NCBI RefSeq assembly: GCF_001613105.1
Contig: NZ_BDBS01000043.1
Span: 53,168-117,167, forward strand
Source of the DNA: Nocardia pseudobrasiliensis NBRC 108224
GTDB taxonomy: Bacteria > Actinomycetota > Actinomycetes > Mycobacteriales > Mycobacteriaceae
Reading direction: 5' to 3'
Length of the DNA stretch: 64,000 nt
The notes beneath the pieces were generated by a model, which saw nothing but the letters and a program-made list of their open reading frames with translations, was not told the DNA's origin and did no database searches. A program made the position numbers and the translations under genes. Positions 51,513 through 58,833 of the stretch are shown piece by piece (the first letter of the stretch is position 1; the number at the start of each line of letters is the position of its first letter).

Positions 51513-52529
51513 TCAGGGTACGAGGACGGCTGCGCCGGCAAACTTTCCGTGCGCCAGATCCGACAGCGCGCGGGCGGCGTCATCCAGCGGGTACGGATGG
51601 ACGGTCACCTCGAGGCGATGTTGCGCGGCGAACGCCAGGAATTCGCGGGCGTCGTTTCGAGTGTTGGCGGTGACCGAGCGGATCTCGCGCTCCTGGAACA
51701 GATGTCGCTCATAGTTCAGGGCCGGGATGTCGCTGAGGTGAATACCCGCGATCGACAGCACCCCGCCGCGATCGAGCGCGGTCAGCGCGGGTAGCGCCAA
51801 CTCGCCGACCGGCGCGAACAGAATCGCCGCGTCCAGGGCGACCGGCGGCGGATCGGCCGCGCCCTGCGCCGAGGCCGCACCGAGGGCCAGCGCGAGCTCG
51901 CGGGCCTTCGGGTCCCGGGTCATGACATGGATTTCCGCGCCGCGGGCCAGGGCGACCTGCGCGGCGAGATGGGCGCTGCCGCCGAATCCGTAGATACCCA
52001 ATCGGCCACCGTCGGGCAGCGACGCCCGTTGCAGAGCGCGGTAGCCGATGATGCCCGCGCACAGCAGCGGGGCCAATTCGGCGTCGGTGTAGCCGTCCGG
52101 CAGCGGGTGTGCGTAATCGGCGGGCACGGTCGCGAATTCGGCGTAGCCACCGTCGGCGTCCCAGCCGGTGTAGCGGGAGTTCGGGCACAGGTTCTCCGCA
52201 CCGCGCAAGCAATACCTACAGGCTCCGCACGTGTACCGCAGCCACGCGATACCCACTCGATCGCCGACGGCGAATTCCGCATCGGCTCGCGGTCCGAGCT
52301 CGATCACCTCGCCGACCACTTCATGCCCCGGCACCACCCCCGGCCGATGCACCGCCAGATCCCCTTCGGCCACATGCAGATCCGTGCGGCACACCCCGCA
52401 GGCCAGCACCCGCACCAGCAACTCCCCCGGCCCCGGCTCGGGGACCGCCACGCGCGAGCGCTCGAGCGGACCGTTGTCGATCGGTCCCGGCCGGACCACC
52501 CGCCAGGCCGTCATCGTCGCGTCACTCAC
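51513..52529 (-). CDS. zinc-dependent alcohol dehydrogenase (AdhA-like)
   Basis: A 338-residue medium-chain dehydrogenase. The catalytic zinc site has CGVCRTDLH and GHEVVGEV; the structural zinc site has four cysteines in CGACRYCLRGAENLC. The nucleotide fold starts GGRLGIYGFGGSAHLAAQVA. It oxidises alcohols or reduces aldehydes with NAD(P). The GTG at 52529 is used; an ATG 15 bases later is equally possible. It is divergent from the nuclease gene. Confidence 0.9.
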   Translation of the reverse strand: MSDATMTAWRVVRPGPIDNGPLERSRVAVPEPGPGELLVRVLACGVCRTDLHVAEGDLAVHRPGVVPGHEVVGEVIELGPRADAEFAVGDRVGIAWLRYTCGACRYCLRGAENLCPNSRYTGWDADGGYAEFATVPADYAHPLPDGYTDAELAPLLCAGIIGYRALQRASLPDGGRLGIYGFGGSAHLAAQVALARGAEIHVMTRDPKARELALALGAASAQGAADPPPVALDAAILFAPVGELALPALTALDRGGVLSIAGIHLSDIPALNYERHLFQEREIRSVTANTRNDAREFLAFAAQHRLEVTVHPYPLDDAARALSDLAHGKFAGAAVLVP

Positions 52530-52678
52530 CCGCCATCAATCCTTCCATTCGGATGCATTCGAGATTAATCCCATCTCCGCGTCGCGTTCGCCTGCCGTTG
52601 ACCTGCCTCGTCGAAGTTGTTTTCGAGGTTCGAAACAGTAACGGCGGCAACGTGATTCAAATGGAGAGGAAGTTCTCG

Positions 52679-53500
52679 ATGCGTGGTAGAGCAGCCCTGG
52701 TGGGCGCCTTCGCGGTCGTGGCGACACTGCTGACGACGGCCCCCTCGTACGCCTGGGGCGAACAGGGCCACAATGTCGCCGCCGCGATCGCCGAGCTGCG
52801 GTTGAGCCCGGCGGCCCGTGACGAGGTCGCACGGCTGCTGTCCGATGAGGCCGATCCTACCCTGGCCGGGGTCTCCACCTGGGCCGACGACATCCGCAAG
52901 AGCGATCCGGATCTGGGTAAGCGTTCGGCGCCCTGGCATTACGTCAATATCGCCGAGAACGACTGCGCCTACGCGCCCGCGGTCAACGGCAACGACGGCC
53001 AGAACGTCATCGAGGCGCTGCGAGCCCAGACCGCGATCCTCGCCGACAGGTCCCGCTCCGACGACGACCGCAATCAGGCGCTGAAATTCGTCGTCCACTT
53101 CGTCGGCGACGTCCACCAGCCGCTGCACGCCGGCTACGCCCGCGACCGCGGCGGCAACGAGGTCAAGGTGACCTATCTGGGCCGCACTACCAATCTGCAT
53201 TCGGTCTGGGATGCCCGCCTGCTCGATACCCGGCACGCGAGCAACGACGACGAGGTCAAGCGCGTCCTGGCCCTGCCCGCCCCCGATCTGCCCGCGCCCC
53301 AGCCGGATACCGATCCGATCGCCTGGGCGCAGGAGAGCTGCCGCATCGTCAAGCAGCCGGGCTTCTACCCGGAGTCGTCGACCATCGGCGACGACTACAC
53401 CCGCCGATTCCTGCCGGTCGCCGAATCCCAGCTGCGCCTCGCCGGTGAGCGCCTCGGGCGGCTGTTGAACGCGGTGCTGGATCCCGCGGGCGGCAAATAG
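52679..53500 (+). CDS. secreted S1/P1-type nuclease
   Basis: A 273-residue protein with a signal peptide ending AYA before WGEQGH; the exposed N-terminal tryptophan is a zinc ligand in this family. The other metal ligands are in STWADDIR, WHYVNI, FVVHFVGDVHQPLHAG and LHSVWDARLL. S1/P1 nucleases cut single-stranded DNA and RNA and release 3'-phosphates, using three zinc ions. GGAGAGGA lies eight bases before the ATG at 52679. It probably recovers phosphate or nucleosides outside the cell. A strong shared hairpin lies at its 3' end. Confidence 0.9.
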   Translation: MRGRAALVGAFAVVATLLTTAPSYAWGEQGHNVAAAIAELRLSPAARDEVARLLSDEADPTLAGVSTWADDIRKSDPDLGKRSAPWHYVNIAENDCAYAPAVNGNDGQNVIEALRAQTAILADRSRSDDDRNQALKFVVHFVGDVHQPLHAGYARDRGGNEVKVTYLGRTTNLHSVWDARLLDTRHASNDDEVKRVLALPAPDLPAPQPDTDPIAWAQESCRIVKQPGFYPESSTIGDDYTRRFLPVAESQLRLAGERLGRLLNAVLDPAGGK

Positions 53501-53501
53501 G

Positions 53502-54107
53502 TCACTGCTGCGTGCCCCGCGGGGGTTGCAGGGCACGCAGCAGTGTTTCGGCGAGGGTGTCCAGGTAGCCGGGTTCGATCGAGGCGCCGCGCACCGACTG
53601 CCGCCAATACAGGGGGGCGGCAAGCAGATCCAGCGCCAGTTCGATATCCAGATCGGTCGCGAGTTCGCCGCGGTCGATGGCGCGCCGCAGCACCTCGACG
53701 CCGCGTTCGCGGCGCGGAAGGCCGATCGTGGCGGTAATCGCCTCTCGCAGTGCGGGATTGCGCGCCGATTCGGCGACCAGATCGGGCAGGATGCGCGCGA
53801 AACGCGGATGGGTCAGCCAATCGAACACCGCGTCGAGCAGGGCGCGCACATCACCGCGCAGCGATCCGGTGTCCGGGACCGCGGCGTGGTCGAGGCTGAA
53901 TTCGGAGACGACCGCGATGACCATGTCGTGTTTGGCGGGCCAGCGGCGATACAGCGCGCTCTTGCCCACACCGGCGCGCTTCGCGACGGCCTCCATCGAG
54001 AGCCGCGCGTAGCCCTGATCGGCCAACTCGTCGAGGACGGCCTCGGTGATGGATCGGGTGATCTCCGGCTGCAGTACGGCCGCGCCGGTCGGTGTGCGAC
54101 GTCCCAT
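53502..54107 (-). CDS. TetR-family regulator
   Basis: A 201-residue regulator with the helix-turn-helix at about residues 33-57 (LSMEAVAKRAGVGKSALYRRW) and a TetR_C-type helical domain with ALYRRWPAKHDMV and LAAPLYWRQSV. The ATG at 54107 has TATACT (minus strand, 54114-54119) six bases upstream and no ribosome site, so it is probably leaderless. Two long palindromes lie just upstream and probably bind this protein, controlling itself and the divergent SnoaL-like and NmrA-like genes. Its last codons form one arm of the shared terminator. Confidence 0.9.
   Translation of the reverse strand: MGRRTPTGAAVLQPEITRSITEAVLDELADQGYARLSMEAVAKRAGVGKSALYRRWPAKHDMVIAVVSEFSLDHAAVPDTGSLRGDVRALLDAVFDWLTHPRFARILPDLVAESARNPALREAITATIGLPRRERGVEVLRRAIDRGELATDLDIELALDLLAAPLYWRQSVRGASIEPGYLDTLAETLLRALQPPRGTQQ
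53503..53545. terminator. 15-bp perfect hairpin shared by convergent nuclease and TetR genes
   Basis: CACTGCTGCGTGCCC (53503-53517) pairs perfectly with GGGCACGCAGCAGTG (53531-53545) around a 13-base loop, followed by TTT. It starts three bases after the nuclease stop and lies wholly inside the last codons of the TetR gene on the other strand. It can end transcription from both sides. Confidence 0.8.
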
Positions 54108-54127
54108 GCGGGCAGTATAGCGAGTGG

Positions 54128-54147
54128 ACGGGACGGTACCGTCCCGT
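54128..54147. promoter_or_regulatory. 20-bp perfect palindrome, putative TetR operator 1
   Basis: ACGGGACGGTACCGTCCCGT equals its own reverse complement. It lies 21 bases upstream of the TetR start and shares its GGACGGTAC core with the second palindrome. Confidence 0.75.
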
Positions 54148-54159
54148 TTACCATCGTCG

Positions 54160-54178
54160 GGACGGTACCGTACCGTCC
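54160..54178. promoter_or_regulatory. 19-bp perfect palindrome, putative TetR operator 2
   Basis: GGACGGTACCGTACCGTCC is a perfect inverted repeat around a central C. It is 21 bases upstream of the ATG at 54199. Together with operator 1 it occupies most of the 91-base divergent region. Confidence 0.75.
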
Positions 54179-54198
54179 ACCCCTTGACGGAGAGTGTC

Positions 54199-54633
54199 AT
54201 GACCCCTCGCGAACTCGTCGGCCAGGCCCTGCGCCTGCTATTGGACAAGGACATGGCCGGATTCGCCGGTCTGTGGGCGCCCGACGGCGTCATGGAATTC
54301 CCGTTCGCCCCGCCCGGATATCCGCGGCGGCTCGACGGCCGCGCCGCGATCGCGGAGTATCTGCGCGGATATCCGGACATCCTCGACATTCGCGAGATCT
54401 CCGAGGTGCGCGTCCATCAGAGTCTCGATCCGGCCGTGGTCGTCGTCGAATTCCGGGCGGCCGGAATCGCCGTGGCGACCGGACAGCCCTATCGGCTCGA
54501 CTACATCGCGGTGATCACGGTGCGCGACAACGCGATCGCGCACTATCGCGACTATTGGGATCCGGTCGCGGCCGTCACGGCCATCGGCGGTCTCGACCGG
54601 CTGATCGACGCCTTCACCGGGTGGTCGCGATGA
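54199..54633 (+). CDS. SnoaL-like / NTF2-family protein
   Basis: A 144-residue protein with the SnoaL pattern: QALRLLLDKDMAGFAGLWAPDGVMEFPFAPPG, a GRAAIAEYL helix and YRLDYIAVITVRDNAIAHYRDYWDPV. Members are small isomerases, hydrolases or binding proteins. GGAG lies eight bases before the ATG. Its stop overlaps the start of the NmrA-like gene (ATGA), so both are expressed together under the divergent TetR. Confidence 0.85.
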   Translation: MTPRELVGQALRLLLDKDMAGFAGLWAPDGVMEFPFAPPGYPRRLDGRAAIAEYLRGYPDILDIREISEVRVHQSLDPAVVVVEFRAAGIAVATGQPYRLDYIAVITVRDNAIAHYRDYWDPVAAVTAIGGLDRLIDAFTGWSR

Positions 54634-55523
54634 GCGACGTGCTGATCCTCGGCGCGACCGGAACGACCGGCAGACGGGTTTCGGCATTCCTTGCCGCGCG
54701 GGGCATTACGACCCGCCTCGCCTCCCGCTCGCCGGGCTCGGATCCCGCGCGGGTGCGATTCGATTGGACCGAGCCCAGCACCCACGCCGACGCGGTCGCG
54801 GGAGTGCGGGCGATCTATCTCGTCGCGCCGGTCGGTGTGCACGATCCCGTGCCGCTGGTCGAACCGTTCCTGCAACTCGCTCGGCGGCACGGGGTTCGGC
54901 GGGTGGTGGCGCTCGGATCCTCCGCGGTGCCCGAGGCCGATGCCGGTATGGGCGGTATCTATCGTGCCGTGCGCGCGATCATGCCCGAATGGACCGTCTT
55001 GCGACCGTCGTGGTTCATGCAGAATTTCGTCGGCGAACATGCGCTCGCGCGCGGTGTACACGACGGGGAGATCGTGTCGGCGACCGCGCGCGGCCGCATC
55101 GGATTCATCGATGCCGGTGATATCGCCGCGGTCGCCGGACATGCGCTGATCGACGAGATCGCGCACAACACCGAACATGTGCTGACCGGTCCGCGCGCCC
55201 TCGGGTACGACGAGGCCGCGCGGATCATCTCCGAATCGACCGGACGCCGGGTGCGCCACCGATCGATCCCCGCCGACGAGTTGGCCCGGCGCTGGGAAGC
55301 CCGCGGTCTCGCACCCGAATTCGCCGCCATGCTCGCCGCGCTCGATGAGGATATCGGCCGGGGCGGCGAGGACCGGGTCACCGATACGGTCGTCCGGATC
55401 ACGGGTCGCACGCCGCGCGCGTTCGCCGAATTCGTCGAACGGGAGATGATTCCCGGCCGATCGATCAATTCTCGAGGTGGTCGAACATGCCGGGTTCGTA
55501 GGATCCGCCGGGCATGCGGGTGA
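54630..55523 (+). CDS. NmrA/NAD(P)H-binding epimerase-like protein
   Basis: A 297-residue atypical SDR. The NAD(P)-binding motif is LILGATGTTGRRV (about 5-17), followed by AIYLVAPVG and TVLRPSWFMQNF, typical of NmrA-like or ergot-AgnA-type proteins. It likely reduces or isomerises a small molecule, or senses redox state. The start is coupled to the SnoaL-like gene. The last 20 residues are Arg-rich and overlap the convergent AhpD-like gene by 59 bases, so the tail is not conserved fold. It lies near an ECF41 sigma gene, as epimerase-type partners often do. Confidence 0.82.
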   Translation: MSDVLILGATGTTGRRVSAFLAARGITTRLASRSPGSDPARVRFDWTEPSTHADAVAGVRAIYLVAPVGVHDPVPLVEPFLQLARRHGVRRVVALGSSAVPEADAGMGGIYRAVRAIMPEWTVLRPSWFMQNFVGEHALARGVHDGEIVSATARGRIGFIDAGDIAAVAGHALIDEIAHNTEHVLTGPRALGYDEAARIISESTGRRVRHRSIPADELARRWEARGLAPEFAAMLAALDEDIGRGGEDRVTDTVVRITGRTPRAFAEFVEREMIPGRSINSRGGRTCRVRRIRRACG

Positions 55524-55950
55524 TGACGCCGAGGCGGTTGGCCGCGTTGATCAGGGCCACCGTGTAGACCAGGGCGGCGATCTGCTCGGCGTCGTAGTGC
55601 TTGCCCACCTCCTCCCAGGTCGCATCGGAGACGCCCGGGTTGGCATCGGCCAGGCGGGTGCCCTCCTCGGTCAGGGCCAGCGCGGCCCGCTCGGGCTCGG
55701 TGAACACCGACGATTCCCGCCATACGGCAACCAGATTGATCCGGACGGCGCTCTCGCCGGCGGCGGCGAGCTCCTTGGTGTGCAGATCGGTGCACCAGCC
55801 GCAGCCGTTGATCTGGCTGGCGCGCAGTTCCATCAGCTCCAGGGTGGATTTGGGCACTGTCGACTGCATGATCGCCAGGCCGATATTGGCGAACCGCTTG
55901 CCGATCTTGGCGCCGATGACGCTGTCGTTGAGATTGATTCGGGGTTCCAT
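55465..55950 (-). CDS. carboxymuconolactone decarboxylase / AhpD-like protein
   Basis: A 161-residue helical protein with ELMELRASQINGCGWCTDLHTKE, the CxxC-containing AhpD core (cysteines about 50 and 53), then ERAALALTEEGTRLAD and LVYTVALINAANRLGV. Such proteins act as peroxidase partners or decarboxylases. It is divergent from the ECF41 sigma gene, the standard arrangement for the carboxymuconolactone-decarboxylase member of the COE group that these sigma factors control. GGAG lies about seven bases before the ATG. Confidence 0.87.
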   Translation of the reverse strand: MEPRINLNDSVIGAKIGKRFANIGLAIMQSTVPKSTLELMELRASQINGCGWCTDLHTKELAAAGESAVRINLVAVWRESSVFTEPERAALALTEEGTRLADANPGVSDATWEEVGKHYDAEQIAALVYTVALINAANRLGVITRMPGGSYEPGMFDHLEN

Positions 55951-55999
55951 GAGGGGCTCCTCACTGATCGTGCGGTGGTTTCGTTCGTGACGAACACCA

Positions 56000-56026
56000 G
56001 ACGACGACCGACCGGGCCGCGTAACA
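56000..56026 (-). promoter_or_regulatory. candidate ECF41 promoter of the AhpD-like gene
   Basis: On the minus strand TGTTACG (56026-56020) is followed after 16 bases by CGTC (56003-56000), 49 bases before the ATG at 55950. The ECF41 consensus is TGTCACA with CGTC at about this distance; five of the seven -35 bases agree. Confidence 0.4.
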
Positions 56027-56095
56027 ACATCTCGAAGTGACGTGCGCCACGGCGTTTCGGTGTTACGCGGCGGCCGGGTCCGGCGTCTGGTGGTC

Positions 56096-56983
56096 ATGGA
56101 CTCGGCCACCGAGGCGTTCGTCGCCCACCGCAATCTGCTGTTCACCGTCGCCTACGAGATGCTCGGCTCCGCCGCGGATGCCGAGGATGTGCTGCAGGAG
56201 AGTTGGTTGCGCTGGGCTGGGGTCGATCCGGACACCGTGCGGGATCGGCGGGCCTATCTGGTCCGGATCGTCACCCGTCAGGCGCTCGACCGGCTGCGGG
56301 CCCTCGGGCGGCGGCGGGAGTCCTATGTCGGTCCGTGGCTGCCCGAACCGCTGCTGACCGCGCCGGATGTGGCAGAGGATGTGGAACTCGCCGAGAATGT
56401 CTCGCTGGCAATGCTTTTGGTGCTCGAGACCCTGAGCCCGATCGAGCGGGCGGTATTCGTGCTGCGCGAGGTGTTCGATCTGGACTACGACGAGATCGCC
56501 GACGCCGTCGACAAGAGCGCCGCGGCGGTGCGTCAGCTCGCGTATCGGGCGCGCTCGCATGTGGCCGCCCGCAGACCGCGCGGCGTGGCGTCCGCGACCG
56601 AGACCCGGGCCGCCCTCGCGGCGTTCCAGCAGGCGATCGAAACCGGCGAGCTGCGAAATCTGCTCGATATCCTCGCACCGGATGTGGTGTTCCTCGGCGA
56701 CGGCGGCGGCGTTGCCAAGGCGGCGCTGTCACCGATCGTGGGCGCGGCGAAGGTGGCCCGCTTCCTGTCCGGCACACTGGGCAATCTCGCCGTGGTGACC
56801 CGGGAAGCCGTGCAGATCAACGGCTTTCCCGCGCTGATCATGCGACGGGACGGCGAGATCGACACCGTCGTGGCGATCCGAATCGGCGACGGCCTCATCA
56901 CCGGCCTCTACGCCGTCCGCAATCCGGCCAAGTTGTCACGACTGCGCGACGAGACCGCCCTGTCCCGCCGCGGCGGCGAATAA
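56096..56983 (+). CDS. ECF41-family RNA polymerase sigma factor with SnoaL-like regulatory tail
   Basis: A 295-residue sigma factor. Region 2 starts FVAHRNLLFTVAYEMLGSAADAEDVLQESWLRW; region 4 has LSPIERAVFVLREVFDLDYDEIADAVDKSAAAVRQLAYRAR. The C-terminal SnoaL-like domain replaces an anti-sigma factor and carries the two ECF41 marks, a DGGG motif (about 202-205) and NPAKL near the end. Deleting or altering this tail changes activity in studied members. The ATG at 56096 has no strong ribosome site. Its gene partners here are the AhpD-like and NmrA-like genes. Confidence 0.9.
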   Translation: MDSATEAFVAHRNLLFTVAYEMLGSAADAEDVLQESWLRWAGVDPDTVRDRRAYLVRIVTRQALDRLRALGRRRESYVGPWLPEPLLTAPDVAEDVELAENVSLAMLLVLETLSPIERAVFVLREVFDLDYDEIADAVDKSAAAVRQLAYRARSHVAARRPRGVASATETRAALAAFQQAIETGELRNLLDILAPDVVFLGDGGGVAKAALSPIVGAAKVARFLSGTLGNLAVVTREAVQINGFPALIMRRDGEIDTVVAIRIGDGLITGLYAVRNPAKLSRLRDETALSRRGGE

Positions 56984-57100
56984 CCTTGCCCCACACCGAT
57001 GTCCGGAGTGGCTGTCGTCACGTCCGGCGACCCGATGGATTGCCGATGCGTGGGTATTCGCCGCGTGAACACAGACCGCAGTCGCAGGAGGGAGTTCGAC

Positions 57101-57235
57101 ATGCCCACCCCACACGCCAAACGACATTCCGTGCACGCGGAACCGCGCTTCGGCACCGCCCGCTCGGCCCGACACCTGATCATGCTGTGGATCGCATTCG
57201 TAGCCGCCCTCGGCACGGTACTCGTCCTACTCTGA
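57101..57235 (+). CDS. 44-residue single-helix membrane protein
   Basis: A very short gene with an excellent ribosome site (AGGAGGGAG, about seven bases before the ATG). The protein is basic and His-rich at its N-terminus (TPHAKRHSVHAEPRF) and ends in one membrane helix (LIMLWIAFVAALGTVLVLL). No family is recognised. It lies between the ECF41 gene and the split nuclease genes, on the same strand. Confidence 0.6.
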   Translation: MPTPHAKRHSVHAEPRFGTARSARHLIMLWIAFVAALGTVLVLL

Positions 57236-57239
57236 CGAT

Positions 57240-57255
57240 TCGAACATATATTCGA
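57240..57255 (+). promoter_or_regulatory. SOS-box-like operator upstream of the Rpn-like gene
   Basis: TCGAACATATATTCGA matches the actinobacterial LexA site TCGAAC-N4-GTTCGA at 11 of 12 fixed positions (A in place of G). It lies 9 bases before the -10 box TATGCT at 57265-57270, where LexA would block transcription. Confidence 0.5.
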
Positions 57256-57277
57256 TTCTCGAGCTATGCTCGTCCGC

Positions 57278-57919
57278 ATGGTCAGCTCCCGTCACGAGGT
57301 CATGCACAGGATCTTCCAGCACGATCCGGCGGTCTTCGGGCGCGCGTTCCACGCCCTGGGTCTGCCGTTTCCCGAACCGATCGAGGTGGTCTTGGAGGCC
57401 ACCGATCTCACCGAGATCAAACCCATGGAACGCCGGGTCGACACCGCGCTGCGGTTCGTCACGGCGCAGGGAGCTTTCCTACTCTTGATCGAGGCGCAGC
57501 AGCAGGACGACAACGACAAACCGCCCGCCTGGGCGTATTACGTCGCGTACTGCCATTCGAAATTCCGCATCCCGGTCGTCCTGCTCGTGGTCTGCCACGA
57601 CCGCACCACCGCCACCTGGGCGGCCAAACGGATCGAGATCGGGCTGCCGGAGTGGCCCACGATGACCGTCATGCCGCTGGTCCTCGGGCCGCACAATGTC
57701 CCCGTCGTCACCGATATCGAGGAAGCGGCGCAGGACATCCCGCTCGCCACCCTGTCCGCGATCACCCACGCCAGCGATCCGTATATCGGTGACATACTGA
57801 AAACTCTGGCCACGGCATTGAAACGCCTCGACCCGGGTGACGACAATGCCATTACCTTCAGCGAACTGACCGAACTCGGTCTGGGCAACACCCGGCCGCC
57901 GACCTGTGGAGAAAGCTGA
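57278..57919 (+). CDS. Rpn/PD-(D/E)XK-nuclease-like protein, N-terminal part of a split pair
   Basis: A 213-residue protein resembling Rpn (recombination-promoting nuclease) and transposase-like PD-(D/E)XK proteins: HRIFQHDPAVFGRAFHALG, EATDLTEIKPMERRVDTALRF and AFLLLIEAQQQDDNDKPPAWAYYVAY, where the E-x-Q pair would be the metal site. The usual length of this group is about 300 residues; the missing tail appears in the next gene, which starts at the overlapping TGATG. The ATG at 57278 has TATGCT seven bases upstream and seems leaderless. The family call is by eye. Confidence 0.65.
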   Translation: MVSSRHEVMHRIFQHDPAVFGRAFHALGLPFPEPIEVVLEATDLTEIKPMERRVDTALRFVTAQGAFLLLIEAQQQDDNDKPPAWAYYVAYCHSKFRIPVVLLVVCHDRTTATWAAKRIEIGLPEWPTMTVMPLVLGPHNVPVVTDIEEAAQDIPLATLSAITHASDPYIGDILKTLATALKRLDPGDDNAITFSELTELGLGNTRPPTCGES

Positions 57920-58164
57920 TGCCTATCGACCGATCCTTCTTCCGTTCGGTCAGCTCCCAGAAACTGTTCGCCGAGATTCGTGAGGAAGCTCGCGCGGAGA
58001 CACTGCAACGAAGCCTGCTGACGATCCTCACCCATCGCGGTTTCGAGCTGGCGCAGGCCGATCGCGACCGCATCGCCGCCTGTGACGATTCCGACCGACT
58101 TCAGACGTGGTTGGAACGAGCGATCGACTGCGCCACCGTCGACGAGGTCTTCGGCACTAAGTGA
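57919..58164 (+). CDS. small protein matching the missing C-terminal tail of the Rpn-like protein
   Basis: An 81-residue protein. Its helical sequence (EEARAETLQRSLLTILTHRGFELAQADRDRI, then CDDSDRLQTWLERAIDCATVDEVF) looks like the C-terminal region that is fused to the nuclease domain in related proteins. The ATG shares a base with the preceding stop (TGATG), so it is translated by coupling. The two may assemble, or an ancestral stop codon may have split one gene. The end overlaps the MerR gene on the other strand by eight bases. Confidence 0.6.
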   Translation: MPIDRSFFRSVSSQKLFAEIREEARAETLQRSLLTILTHRGFELAQADRDRIAACDDSDRLQTWLERAIDCATVDEVFGTK

Positions 58165-58750
58165 TCGCGCCGGGCGGCAAGAGTCCGCGGCGGCGCTGTG
58201 CCATCCGCTCCCGCTCCTCGGGCGACAACGCCGCCGCCGCATCGGCTCGTCGCTTCGACATCGCCGCCAACTCCTCCGGGCTCAGTCGCGACGCGTACTC
58301 CGCACGCTGGCGCGACATCCGCTCGAATTCCGCTAGGGACAGGGGCTGATTCATGGTGATCGTCTCCTCGATCAATCGCAGGAATTCCGTTGCCGAGGGC
58401 TCGACCGCACGGTCGAGCCCGCCGAGCACACCGAGGAGCCGCGATCGCAGGCGCAGGGCGCGGGCGATCCGCTCGTCCACCGCCGCGAGTTGACGGTGCA
58501 CGAGATCACGGGGATCGGGGGCGGGCTCGGCGTCGAGCAGCCGTCCGATCTCGTCGAGGGCGAAGCCGAATTCGCGCAGGGCGATGATGCGATGCAGCCG
58601 CCGGACGTCGGACTCGGTGTAGCAGCGGTGTCCGCCGCCGGTTCGCGACGACGGGGTCAGCAGGCCGAGCCGGTCGTAATGATGCAGCGCCCGCACCGTG
58701 ATCCCGGTCGCCCGGGCCAATTCACCGACCCGCCATTCCCGTTCGGCCAC
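58157..58750 (-). CDS. MerR-family transcriptional regulator
   Basis: A 197-residue protein. The MerR winged helix is at the N-terminus (WRVGELARATGITVRALHHYDRLGLL, then GHRCYTESDVRRLHRIIALREFGFALDEIGRLL). A dimerisation helix follows, then a helical tail with SLAEFERMSRQRAEYASRLSPEEL and repeated SPEE motifs. No cysteine metal site is seen, so a drug or stress ligand is more likely. The GTG start has GAGGAGG six bases upstream. Its own promoter has a 19-bp spacer. Confidence 0.9.
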   Translation of the reverse strand: MAEREWRVGELARATGITVRALHHYDRLGLLTPSSRTGGGHRCYTESDVRRLHRIIALREFGFALDEIGRLLDAEPAPDPRDLVHRQLAAVDERIARALRLRSRLLGVLGGLDRAVEPSATEFLRLIEETITMNQPLSLAEFERMSRQRAEYASRLSPEELAAMSKRRADAAAALSPEERERMAQRRRGLLPPGAIT

Positions 58751-58777
58751 AACCCACCTCCTCGATGTGCACCTTCG

Positions 58778-58808
58778 ACGCTAGAACCTGACGCTGCGTC
58801 GGATTCAA
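58778..58808 (-). promoter_or_regulatory. MerR-type promoter with 19-bp spacer and central dyad
   Basis: On the minus strand TTGAAT (58808-58803) and TAGCGT (58783-58778) are separated by 19 bases, the over-long spacing that MerR proteins correct. The spacer contains GACGC-A-GCGTC, a perfect dyad for the regulator. Confidence 0.65.
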
Positions 58809-58833
58809 GGGTGCGACGGGTCACATCGCGGAA

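Noticed and set aside
54124..54198. upstream extension of the SnoaL-like gene at 54199
   Set aside because: The extra codons would lie across the two operator palindromes, and GGAG is properly spaced for the ATG at 54199.
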